NCBI GenBank assembly: GCA_041619315.1
Contig: JBFKEC010000075.1
Coordinates: 1 to 12,769, forward strand
Reading direction: 5' to 3'
DNA length: 12,769 nucleotides
DNA from: Oceanococcus sp041619315
GTDB taxonomy: Bacteria > Pseudomonadota > Gammaproteobacteria > Nevskiales > Oceanococcaceae
Below are positions 4,884 to 12,083 of the stretch, piece by piece (the first letter of the stretch is position 1; each line of letters starts with the position of its first letter). A program made the position numbers and the translations under genes. The notes beneath the pieces were generated by a model. It did not search any database and was not told where the DNA came from. It saw only the letters and a program-made list of their open reading frames with translations.

Positions 4884-6212
4884 ATGCAATCTCGCGAAAA
4901 TTGGGGCAGCCGGTTCGGTTTTGTCATGGCCGCGGCGGGCTCCGCCGTGGGTCTGGGGAATATCTGGAAGTTTCCATACGTCACCGGTGAAAATGGTGGC
5001 GGTGCGTTCCTTCTTCTATATCTGGCCTTCATATTGATATTCGGCTTGTCGCTGGTGATTGCCGAAATGGCCATTGGCCGTATGAGCCAGAAAAATCCTG
5101 TGGGCGCATTCAAGGCGCTGGCCGGGGGCGCGTGGCCACTGATTGGCTACCTTGGCGTCGGCACCGGCTTCATCATTCTGTCGTTTTATATCGTGATCGC
5201 CGGCTGGACCATGGCGTACATGGTGTTCATGCTCAGCGGTGCGCTGAGTTCGCCTGACAGCGCCGCGATCGCCGGCGTCTTCACCGACTATATCGGCAAC
5301 GGAACCTTGTCCGTGACCACGGCAGTTCTGTTCATGCTGGTGTGCTGCGCGGTGGTTGCTGGCGGCGTCGGCCGCGGCATCGAGCGGGCATCCCGCCTGC
5401 TCATGCCGGCGCTGTTCGTGATGTTGCTGTTCCTGGTTGGCCGCGCGGTCACCCTGGATGGGGCCGGTGAAGGTCTGGCCTTCTATCTCAAGCCGGACTT
5501 TTCCAAAGTCACTGCAGACACCCTCACGGCCGCGATTGGTCAGGCCTTTTTCTCGCTGTCGCTGGGCATGGGCGCACTGATCACCTACGGCTCCTACCTC
5601 TCGCGCAGCGAACGGCTGCCCGGTTCAGCCCTGATGGTGGTCGGGCTGGACACAGTCGTTGCATTGCTCGCCGGCCTAATGATCCTGCCCGCAGTATTTG
5701 CCTACTCGCTTGATCCAGCGGCCGGCCCTGGTCTGACCTTTATCACCCTGCCGGTGGTGTTCGCCCAAATGCCCGCCGGGGCATTTTTCGGTTTCGTGTT
5801 TTTCGCACTGCTGTTCGTGGCCGCACTGACCTCAGCGGTATCACTGCTCGAGGTGGTGGTGGCCTATCTGGTCGACGAAAAACGCATGACCCGGACCCGC
5901 GCGGTCATTGGCTCGGCGTTGGTCTGCCTGATTTTGGGCATACCCTCTGCACTCTCGCAAGGCGCGGTTGATGGCCTGGTGTTTGGCGGCCAGTCGTTCC
6001 TCGACTGGGCTGCTCAATTGACCGACATCCTGCTGCCGCTGGGCGGCTTGCTGACCTCGCTGTTTGTCGGCTGGGTGCTGGGGCCACGACTGGTGGATGA
6101 AATTACCAATCATGGCGAGGTTCCGTTCCCACTGGCCGGAGCCTGGCTGTTCGTATGTCGATTCATAGCACCTCTGGGCATAGCCTGGGTGCTGATTGCG
6201 GGGATGTTGTAA
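4884..6212 (+). CDS. Sodium:neurotransmitter symporter (NSS/SNF) family amino-acid transporter
   Basis: This is an inner-membrane LeuT-fold carrier that brings in an amino acid or related amine with Na+. At 442 aa it is nearer to the shorter, about 11-helix bacterial members than to LeuT (about 510). The TM1 signature is intact: WGSRFGFVMAAAG, then AVGLGNIWKFPYVTGE, with Asn26 at the LeuT Asn27 Na1 position. TM6 reads GQAFFSLSLGMGALITYGSY (219-238). TM8 has AALTSAVS with Ala313, Thr316 and Ser317 at the LeuT Na2 positions. Asp256 in TM7 falls near the Na1 region, where chloride-independent bacterial members often carry an acid (inference). Substrate cannot be read from sequence. A GGCGGA ribosome binding site (4874-4879) precedes the ATG. 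It is the first gene of a run of five closely spaced genes; its TAA overlaps the next ATG by one base. Confidence 0.93.
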   Translation: MQSRENWGSRFGFVMAAAGSAVGLGNIWKFPYVTGENGGGAFLLLYLAFILIFGLSLVIAEMAIGRMSQKNPVGAFKALAGGAWPLIGYLGVGTGFIILSFYIVIAGWTMAYMVFMLSGALSSPDSAAIAGVFTDYIGNGTLSVTTAVLFMLVCCAVVAGGVGRGIERASRLLMPALFVMLLFLVGRAVTLDGAGEGLAFYLKPDFSKVTADTLTAAIGQAFFSLSLGMGALITYGSYLSRSERLPGSALMVVGLDTVVALLAGLMILPAVFAYSLDPAAGPGLTFITLPVVFAQMPAGAFFGFVFFALLFVAALTSAVSLLEVVVAYLVDEKRMTRTRAVIGSALVCLILGIPSALSQGAVDGLVFGGQSFLDWAAQLTDILLPLGGLLTSLFVGWVLGPRLVDEITNHGEVPFPLAGAWLFVCRFIAPLGIAWVLIAGML

Positions 6213-7870
6213 TGCAGGCCTTGATGGAAACTCTTAACGCCATAAACGGCGTGATGCTGTCGGTACCCGTACTGCTCACGCTGCTCGGTGCAGGTGTGCT
6301 GTTCACGTTCTGGAGCGGTTTTTGCCAATATCGCTCGCTGACCCATGGGGTCGGTCTGATCAGCGGGCGCTGGGACAGCCACAAAGGCCCCGGTGCCATT
6401 TCGCATTTTCAGGCGTTGTCGGCTGCCTTGTCAGCAACCGTGGGCCTGGGCAACATTGCCGGGGTCGCGATCGCGGTCGAACTCGGCGGCCCCGGCGCCG
6501 TTTTCTGGATGTGGATGGTTGGCTTTGCCGGCATGGCGCTGAAAACCACCGAAGTGACACTGGCGATGCTGTATCGCAAGACCGACAACCCTTCCAATCC
6601 GCATGGCGGCACGATGTGGGTGGCCAGCCGCGGCCTGCGTGAAGCCTATCCTGGCCTCGGCAAGATCGCCGGGGTGATTGGCACTCTGTTTTGCTTGCCC
6701 CTGATCCTGTTCGCTTTGACCGGCGGCAATATGTTTCAGGCCTGGAGCGTAGCCGAAACCACACGCAGCTATTTCGGCGTTCCGACCTGGATTTCAGGTG
6801 TGGTCATGGCCGTTCTGGTCGGCCTGGTCATACTCGGTGGAATCAAGCGCATCGGACGTTTCGCCGGCACGCTGGTACCGCTGATGTGCGGAATTTACAT
6901 CCTGTGTGGCTTGTTCGTGATCGCCAAGAACGCCGACATGCTGCCAGATATCGTGCGCCTGATTTTCTCCAGCGCATTCAGTCCGGCTGAGGCCACCGGT
7001 GCATTTGTTGGTGCCAGCGTCGGTTCTGCCTTCATTTTCGGCATGAAACGCGCCCTGTTTTCGTCCGAGGCGGGCCTCGGCAGCGCGCCCATTGCCCACT
7101 CCGCGGTCAAGACCAAGGAACCGGTCACCGAAGGCGTGGTCGGCGGCCTGGAGCCCTTCATCGACACTCTGGTGGTGTGCACCCTGACCGCACTGGTCAT
7201 TCTGTCCAGCGGCGTATGGCAGCGTGGGCCGGCCGGCGAATGGCCAAGCACACCCGAAACCACCATGCAGGCTGGCGGCTGGGTCCCGGCAATTGAAAGT
7301 GCCCCGGAAGGTCCGTGGAGTGACGGCGACACCGTATTTGTGGTCAGCGAATTCACTCACGAAGACGGTCACGTCGAGCGCAAGCGCCTGTTCGGGCAGA
7401 TCGAAGCGCAGCGCGATGTCCTGAGCATTCAATGGCGATCGCTCAAGAGCGCCTCACAACCTCAGCTGGTCGATGCCGGCGTGTACGAAAACCTGCCCGC
7501 CTCCACCCTCACCGCACGCGCATTCGACAGCGGTTTTGACGGACTCGGCCGCTGGATGGTGACCATCAGCATCTGGCTGTTTGCGATCTCGACCATGATT
7601 ACCTGGAGCTACTATGGCGAACAGGGCATGATCTACCTGTCCGGCAATCGTCTGATCATGCCGTTTAGGGTGGTGTGGTGCGGCCTGATTGTCGTGACCT
7701 GCATGGGTTTCATTCGCACGGCGGCAGAAATCGATACCATATCCACCGTCGCCATTGGCTTTATGCTGGCGATCAACGTGCCGGTGATGATCGTGCTCGG
7801 CAACAAGGCCATGGCAGCGTACAAAGACTATTTCCGGCGACTGGACAGCGGCGAAATCAAAGAGGTCTGA
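6212..7870 (+). CDS. AGCS-family alanine/glycine:cation symporter with a large extra loop (552 aa)
   Basis: The protein is an inner-membrane carrier importing alanine or glycine with Na+ or H+. Family motifs are clear: ATVGLGNIAGVAIAVELGGP (75-94) with FWMWMVGFAGMALKTTEVTL after it, SSEAGLGSAPIAHSA (284-298), and FAISTMITWSYYGEQGMIYL (457-476). Usual members have about 450-490 residues; this one carries roughly 95 extra residues (about 337-430) between transmembrane helices. The insert is hydrophilic and charged, with beta-like stretches such as GDTVFVVSEF and SIQWRSL. The ATG at 6212 is chosen because it shares its A with the previous TAA and has GGGGA 7 nt upstream; an in-frame ATG at 6155 would overlap the upstream gene by 58 bp. 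Translational coupling to the NSS gene is expected. hemH follows after 2 nt. Confidence 0.93.
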   Translation: MQALMETLNAINGVMLSVPVLLTLLGAGVLFTFWSGFCQYRSLTHGVGLISGRWDSHKGPGAISHFQALSAALSATVGLGNIAGVAIAVELGGPGAVFWMWMVGFAGMALKTTEVTLAMLYRKTDNPSNPHGGTMWVASRGLREAYPGLGKIAGVIGTLFCLPLILFALTGGNMFQAWSVAETTRSYFGVPTWISGVVMAVLVGLVILGGIKRIGRFAGTLVPLMCGIYILCGLFVIAKNADMLPDIVRLIFSSAFSPAEATGAFVGASVGSAFIFGMKRALFSSEAGLGSAPIAHSAVKTKEPVTEGVVGGLEPFIDTLVVCTLTALVILSSGVWQRGPAGEWPSTPETTMQAGGWVPAIESAPEGPWSDGDTVFVVSEFTHEDGHVERKRLFGQIEAQRDVLSIQWRSLKSASQPQLVDAGVYENLPASTLTARAFDSGFDGLGRWMVTISIWLFAISTMITWSYYGEQGMIYLSGNRLIMPFRVVWCGLIVVTCMGFIRTAAEIDTISTVAIGFMLAINVPVMIVLGNKAMAAYKDYFRRLDSGEIKEV

Positions 7871-7872
7871 AC

Positions 7873-8835
7873 ATGGCGGCAAGCACCGGCGTTCTGGTGG
7901 TCAACCTGGGCACACCCCAAGCCCCCACCGCAGCGGCGGTTCGCACCTATCTGGCTGAATTCCTCAGCGACAACCGGGTGGTGGAAATCCCCGCCCTGTT
8001 GTGGCGCCCGTTGCTGTTCGGCTTGATTCTGCCGCTGCGCAGCCGCCGGGTCGCGCCGAATTACGCCAAGATCTGGATGGAGGACGGCTCGCCTTTGGCG
8101 GTATACACCCAGCGCATAGGCGATGGCTTGCGCAAGCAGTTGAACTGCCCGATCGAAGTCGCCTTCCGCTATGGCGAACCGTCACTGCAAAGCGGTCTCG
8201 ACCGTCTGACGGAACAGGGCTGCGATGAAATTGTAGTTCTGCCGCTGTATCCCCAGTTTTCCGCGCCGACCACCGCGACGGTGTTCGACCGCATTGCAGC
8301 GATCTACCGCCAACGTCGCAGCATGCCCAGCGTGCAATGGATTCGCGATTACGCCACCGATCAGGGCTACATCAGCGCTCTGGCCACATCGGTGCAGCAG
8401 CACTGGGCAGAACATGGGCGTAGTGAGCGCCTGCTGATGAGCTTTCACGGCTTGCCACAACGCAATGTCGATCTTGGCGACCCCTATCAGTCACAATGTG
8501 AAGCCACCGGCCGCGCCCTGGCCAGTGCGCTTGAGCTCGCCGACGACGAATGGGCGATGAGCTATCAGAGCCGTTTCGGCAAACAAACCTGGCTGCAGCC
8601 CTATACCGAACCCATGCTCGAACAATGGGCCGCAGACGGCTTGCGTAAGGTTGATGTGATTTGTCCGGGTTTTGCCGCCGATTGCCTTGAAACTCTGGAA
8701 GAAATCCGCATACAAGCTGCCGAGACCTTTTGTGCAGCCGGCGGTCAGAGCCTGACCTACATCCCGGCACTCAATGACGCACCCACCCATATTCAAGCCC
8801 TGGCCGCACTGATCAAACCACGCCTGGCTTCCTGA
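7873..8835 (+). CDS. hemH: Ferrochelatase (protohaem ferro-lyase)
   Basis: Ferrochelatase inserts Fe2+ into protoporphyrin IX, the last step of protohaem synthesis, at the cytoplasmic face of the membrane. The product is 320 aa, the same length as E. coli HemH. Landmarks are the N-terminal GVLVVNLGTP, the porphyrin-binding stretch IWMEDGSPL, LPLYPQFSAPTTATVFD, the catalytic His192 in LMSFHGLPQR, YQSRFGKQTWLQPYT (231-245), and VICPGFAADCLETLEEI with Glu273 at the conserved acidic metal-path position. The ATG at 7873 lies 2 nt after the upstream TGA, with AGAGGT at 7860-7865 as ribosome binding site; starts further upstream would lie inside the AGCS gene. It appears to be co-transcribed with the two symporters before it and sohB after it. 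Four cysteines in the second half do not form an Fe-S motif I can confirm. Confidence 0.97.
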   Translation: MAASTGVLVVNLGTPQAPTAAAVRTYLAEFLSDNRVVEIPALLWRPLLFGLILPLRSRRVAPNYAKIWMEDGSPLAVYTQRIGDGLRKQLNCPIEVAFRYGEPSLQSGLDRLTEQGCDEIVVLPLYPQFSAPTTATVFDRIAAIYRQRRSMPSVQWIRDYATDQGYISALATSVQQHWAEHGRSERLLMSFHGLPQRNVDLGDPYQSQCEATGRALASALELADDEWAMSYQSRFGKQTWLQPYTEPMLEQWAADGLRKVDVICPGFAADCLETLEEIRIQAAETFCAAGGQSLTYIPALNDAPTHIQALAALIKPRLAS

Positions 8836-8853
8836 ATCCCCATCGGATAACGC

Positions 8854-9894
8854 ATGACTGAATTTCTTGTCGAGTACGGCCTGTTCCTGGCCAAGGCCGT
8901 GACTCTGGTCGCAGCCATTGTTTTTGTTGTCGGCACTTTGCTGACCCTGGTTCGCCAGATGCGCGAGCAACTGAGCGAACAGCTGGACATAAAAAACATC
9001 AATCGACGCTACGAATCGCTGACCGACATCCTCAACCAGGAGTTGCTCAGCGAGGATGAAATCAAAGCCCAGCGCAAACAGAAAAAGAAAGATCAGAAGG
9101 CAGAAGCCAAGGCGGCCAAGCAAGGCCGCAAGCCGGTCGCTCACCCCAAGCTTTTTGTGCTCAACTTCGACGGCGACCTGCGCGCCAGCGCTGTGGACAA
9201 CCTGCGTGAGGAAATCAGCGCGATCCTGCAGGTGGCCAAGGCCGAAGACGAGGTACTGGTCAAGATCGAATCTGGCGGCGGGCTGGTCCACAGCTACGGT
9301 CTGGCCGCATCACAACTGCGCCGCCTGCGTGATCGTGATGTGCGCCTGGTGGTGTCCATCGACCGCGTTGCGGCCAGTGGCGGTTACATGATGGCCGGCG
9401 TTGCCGATCACATCATTGCCGCGCCGTTCGCCATTGTGGGCTCGATTGGCGTGATCGCCCAGATCCCCAATTTCCACCGTCTGCTCAAGAAGAACGACGT
9501 TGATTTCGAAATGATCACGGCTGGCGAATACAAACGCACCCTGACCATGTTCGGTGAAAACGACGACAAGGCACGCGAGAAATTCCGCGAAGAAATTCAG
9601 GACACGCACGAGCTGTTCAAGGAATTTCTGCTCGATACCCGGCCGAAACTGGAACTCGAAAAGGTTGCAACCGGCGAACACTGGTATGGCCGCCGCGCCC
9701 TCGACCTTGGGCTGATTGACGAGATCAAGACCAGTGATGACTATCTGCTCGAATCCCTCAAGACCCGCGACATCTACAGCGTCGAATTCAAGACCCGCCA
9801 GCCATTGACGGAGAAGCTGTCGCAGGCCGTGCAGGTGTTGCGCAAACCGCTCAATGTGCAACGCCACGACTACATGAGACTGCAAAGCGAATAA
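8854..9894 (+). CDS. sohB: SohB-type inner-membrane S49 serine peptidase
   Basis: This is a 346-aa S49 (signal-peptide-peptidase-like) protease, close to the roughly 350 aa of E. coli SohB. An N-terminal anchor (about 9-33, GLFLAKAVTLVAAIVFVVG) is followed by a charged coiled-coil-like, Lys/Ala-rich segment (34-95) and the protease domain from about 97. The catalytic pair is visible: Ser175 in RVAASGGYMMAG and Lys227 in TAGEYKRTLTMFGEN, with IVGSIGVIAQ between them. Tail residues 280-346 match the SohB pattern (GEHWYGRRALDLGLIDEI). E. coli SohB as a multicopy suppressor of a degP defect is known for the family; the substrate here is unknown. It starts 18 nt after hemH with only a weak ribosome binding site, suggesting dependence on upstream translation. 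A DegQ-like protease lies two genes on. Confidence 0.95.
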   Translation: MTEFLVEYGLFLAKAVTLVAAIVFVVGTLLTLVRQMREQLSEQLDIKNINRRYESLTDILNQELLSEDEIKAQRKQKKKDQKAEAKAAKQGRKPVAHPKLFVLNFDGDLRASAVDNLREEISAILQVAKAEDEVLVKIESGGGLVHSYGLAASQLRRLRDRDVRLVVSIDRVAASGGYMMAGVADHIIAAPFAIVGSIGVIAQIPNFHRLLKKNDVDFEMITAGEYKRTLTMFGENDDKAREKFREEIQDTHELFKEFLLDTRPKLELEKVATGEHWYGRRALDLGLIDEIKTSDDYLLESLKTRDIYSVEFKTRQPLTEKLSQAVQVLRKPLNVQRHDYMRLQSE

Positions 9895-9906
9895 GGAATG
9901 AGTGCC

Positions 9907-10536
9907 ATGCAATTGATCAGCGACAGCTTTAAACCCGACCAGCCGATCCCCGGCGAGTTTGCGTTTTGCACGCCCGACCCAGCCGAGCATGTGCAGATGG
10001 CGCCCAATCGCAATCCGCACCTGGCCTGGACAGATGTTCCGCAAGGGACACAGTCATTTGTGATTTGCTGCATCGATACTGACGTGCCAACCAAGCCTGA
10101 CGATGTCAATCAAGAAGGCCGCACCGTGCCCGCCAATCTGCCGCGCACCGAGTTCGCCCACTGGCTGATCAGCGACATTCCGGCGGCCACGCGCACGATT
10201 GCCGCGGGCAGTTGCAGCGACGGGATCAGCGCTGGCGGCAAACAAGATCCGCAAGGGCCCGAGGGCAGCGTGCAAGGGCTGAATGACTACACCGCCTGGT
10301 TTGCCGGCGATGCCGACATGCAAGGCACCTATCTGGGTTATGACGGCCCCTGCCCGCCCTGGAACGACTCGCTGGTCCACCATTACCACTTCACGCTGTA
10401 TGCGCTGGACACCCCCAGCCTCGGTCTGAGCAAGGGCTTTGACCTCGCGGCTCTGCGCCAGGCGCTGGAAGGCCATGTGCTGGCTGAGGCGAGCCTGACC
10501 GGCACCTACAGCCTCAATCCTGACGTCCCGGCATAA
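9907..10536 (+). CDS. YbhB/YbcL (PEBP, Raf-kinase-inhibitor-like) family protein, long form
   Basis: This is a phosphatidylethanolamine-binding-protein fold, predicted cytoplasmic (no signal peptide). Conserved pocket elements are IDTDVP (56-61, with Asp57 and Asp59), HWLISDIPA (85-93), GPCPPWND (147-154) and HHYHFTLYALD (158-168). The length of 209 aa exceeds E. coli YbhB (about 158). The extra sequence lies in a loop after the Asp motif (about 62-80) and in a Gly/Asp-rich stretch before the GPCPP motif (about 105-145). The ATG at 9907 is preferred because TAAGGA (9892-9897) is then 9 nt away; an ATG at 9898 directly abuts that site. It is the last gene of the closely spaced run. The molecular role of bacterial PEBP proteins is unclear, so no function is claimed. 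Confidence 0.88.
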   Translation: MQLISDSFKPDQPIPGEFAFCTPDPAEHVQMAPNRNPHLAWTDVPQGTQSFVICCIDTDVPTKPDDVNQEGRTVPANLPRTEFAHWLISDIPAATRTIAAGSCSDGISAGGKQDPQGPEGSVQGLNDYTAWFAGDADMQGTYLGYDGPCPPWNDSLVHHYHFTLYALDTPSLGLSKGFDLAALRQALEGHVLAEASLTGTYSLNPDVPA

Positions 10537-10539
10537 GCG

Positions 10540-10561
10540 ACTGGGGAACCGTTGCCCCAGT
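10540..10561 (+). other. Hairpin between the PEBP gene and the DegQ-like gene (weak terminator or leader)
   Basis: ACTGGGG (10540-10546) and CCCCAGT (10555-10561) form a perfect 7-bp stem with an 8-nt loop, starting 4 nt after the PEBP stop. Only TTAT follows, so termination would be weak. It may end the five-gene run partially and let some transcripts continue into the protease gene. Confidence 0.4.
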
Positions 10562-10603
10562 TATCAGTCACAGCAGCGTTCTCCACAACACAAACACACA
10601 CCC

Positions 10604-11953
10604 ATGCGCAAAACCTTACTGCTTGCCCTTAGCTTGATCGTCATGCCGGCTGCCCATGCCGCTCTGCCTCAGGCGGTCGCCGACGAGCCGCTGCCCAGCC
10701 TGGCGCCTATGCTCAAACAGGTCACCCCGGCGGTGGTCAATGTGCTGGTCAAGGGCACGGGTCAGGTTCAGCATCCGTTTTTCAACGACCCCAACTTCCG
10801 CCAGTTCTTCGGTGACCGCGTACCCGAACGTGAAGTGCGCGGCCTGGGTTCCGGCGTGATCGTGGATGCCAAGCAGGGTCTGGTTCTGACCAATCACCAC
10901 GTAATCGCCCAAGCCGACGAAATCAAGATTCGTCTGGCCGACGACCGTGAACTGGTCGCCGAACTGGTCGGCTCGGACCCGGACAGCGACGTTGCCGTTT
11001 TGCGTATCCCCGCCAATGAACTGACCGCGGTCGATATCGGCAACTCCGACACGCTGGAAGTGGGTGATTTCGTGGTCGCCATCGGCAACCCGTTCGGCCT
11101 GCGTCAAACCGTAACCTCAGGCATCGTCAGCGCCAAGGGCCGCTCGGGCCTGGGCAACCGCTACGAGAACTTCATCCAGACCGACGCGTCGATCAATCGG
11201 GGCAACTCCGGTGGCGCGCTGGTCGATCTGCGTGGCCGTCTGGTCGGCATCAACACCGCCATCATTTCGACCAGCGGCGGCAGTGTCGGCATCGGCTTCG
11301 CCATTCCGATCAAGCTGGCCATGTCAGTGATGGATCAGATCGTTGAGCATGGCAGCGTCAAACGCGGCATGCTCGGTGTCATCGGGCAGGATCTCACGCC
11401 CGAACTGGCCAAGGCCTTCGGTTTGGACGTGGCTCGCGGCGCGGTCGTCGCCCGGGTGCTGGAAGATTCGGCAGCCGATGGTGCGGGCCTGAAGTCTGGC
11501 GACATCATCACCAAGGTGGATAACCAGGACATCCGCAACTTCGATGCCTTGCGCAACGCCATCGGCCTGTATCGCGAAGGTGACAAGGTCAAAATCCATT
11601 ACCTGCGTGACGGCAAACGCATGAGCGTCAAACTGGCCCTGGGCAAGAGCACGGTCACGGGCACCGGCCAGGTCGACAACCCCCGCCTGCGCGGCGCCAC
11701 ACTGCGCGACCTGCCGGAAGATCATCCGCTGGCCGAAACCCTGGATGGTGGTGTTCTGGTCGAGGACATCGCTGCCGGCAGCCCGGCGGCTGAAGCAGGC
11801 TTGCGTGCCGGTGACGTGATCTCCTCGGTCAACCGCAAACCGGTTGAATCGCTGGCCGCACTGACTGAGCTGCTGGAAGACAGCGACGAGGATGCGCAGT
11901 TGCTGCTGCATATTAATCGCGGTCAAGGCGCCATGTTCCTGCTCCTGCGCTAA
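10604..11953 (+). CDS. degQ: DegQ-type periplasmic HtrA serine protease with two PDZ domains
   Basis: HtrA proteases degrade or hold misfolded envelope proteins. The product is 449 aa (E. coli DegQ about 455). A Sec signal peptide is clear (MRKTLLLALSLIVMPAAHA, cleavage after residue 19). The mature start PLPSLAPMLKQVTPAVVNV and the short loop before GLGSGVIVD fit DegQ better than DegP, which has a long Q-rich loop. The triad is His99 in LTNHHV, Asp129 in DPDSDVAV and Ser202 in RGNSGGAL. PDZ1 covers about 256-346 and PDZ2 about 362-449, ending GAMFLLLR like DegQ's SIYLLMR. The AC-rich leader (10582-10603) has no Shine-Dalgarno. It could instead be called MucD/DegP-like; the catalytic class is certain, the exact symbol less so. 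A strong terminator follows. Confidence 0.93.
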   Translation: MRKTLLLALSLIVMPAAHAALPQAVADEPLPSLAPMLKQVTPAVVNVLVKGTGQVQHPFFNDPNFRQFFGDRVPEREVRGLGSGVIVDAKQGLVLTNHHVIAQADEIKIRLADDRELVAELVGSDPDSDVAVLRIPANELTAVDIGNSDTLEVGDFVVAIGNPFGLRQTVTSGIVSAKGRSGLGNRYENFIQTDASINRGNSGGALVDLRGRLVGINTAIISTSGGSVGIGFAIPIKLAMSVMDQIVEHGSVKRGMLGVIGQDLTPELAKAFGLDVARGAVVARVLEDSAADGAGLKSGDIITKVDNQDIRNFDALRNAIGLYREGDKVKIHYLRDGKRMSVKLALGKSTVTGTGQVDNPRLRGATLRDLPEDHPLAETLDGGVLVEDIAAGSPAAEAGLRAGDVISSVNRKPVESLAALTELLEDSDEDAQLLLHINRGQGAMFLLLR

Positions 11954-11975
11954 GCCACCACACGCCACGACCCGA

Positions 11976-12012
11976 GCGCCGGCCCGCCTGAATTGCGGGC
12001 CGGCGCCCTTTG
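11976..12012 (+). terminator. Intrinsic terminator after the DegQ-like gene
   Basis: GCGCCGGCCCGC (11976-11987) pairs perfectly with GCGGGCCGGCGC (11995-12006) across a 7-nt loop: a 12-bp, entirely GC stem. It is followed by CCTTTGT, a short T-run, so termination is likely but the U-tract is modest. It separates the protease gene from egtB. Confidence 0.75.
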
Positions 12013-12045
12013 TAATCGCGTGTTCATAGCCAGCTCGCACGCGTT

Positions 12046-12054
12046 TGATATAGT
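12046..12054 (+). promoter_or_regulatory. Extended -10 promoter candidate for egtB
   Basis: TG-A-TATAGT (12046-12054) matches the extended -10 form TGN-TATAAT with one hexamer mismatch. It sits 29 nt before the egtB ATG and just after the terminator. No good -35 hexamer lies 16-18 nt upstream, as is common for extended -10 promoters. The predicted leader is about 23 nt and includes AGGA at 12073-12076. Confidence 0.45.
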
Positions 12055-12083
12055 GCCGGCACTTCCGCCGTCAGGATTGCGCC

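Noticed and set aside
8491..10044. Two long minus-strand open frames (266 and 244 codons) opposite hemH, sohB and the PEBP gene
   Set aside because: Composition is Gln/Leu/Val/His-rich as expected from the complement of well-identified genes; no domains are seen.
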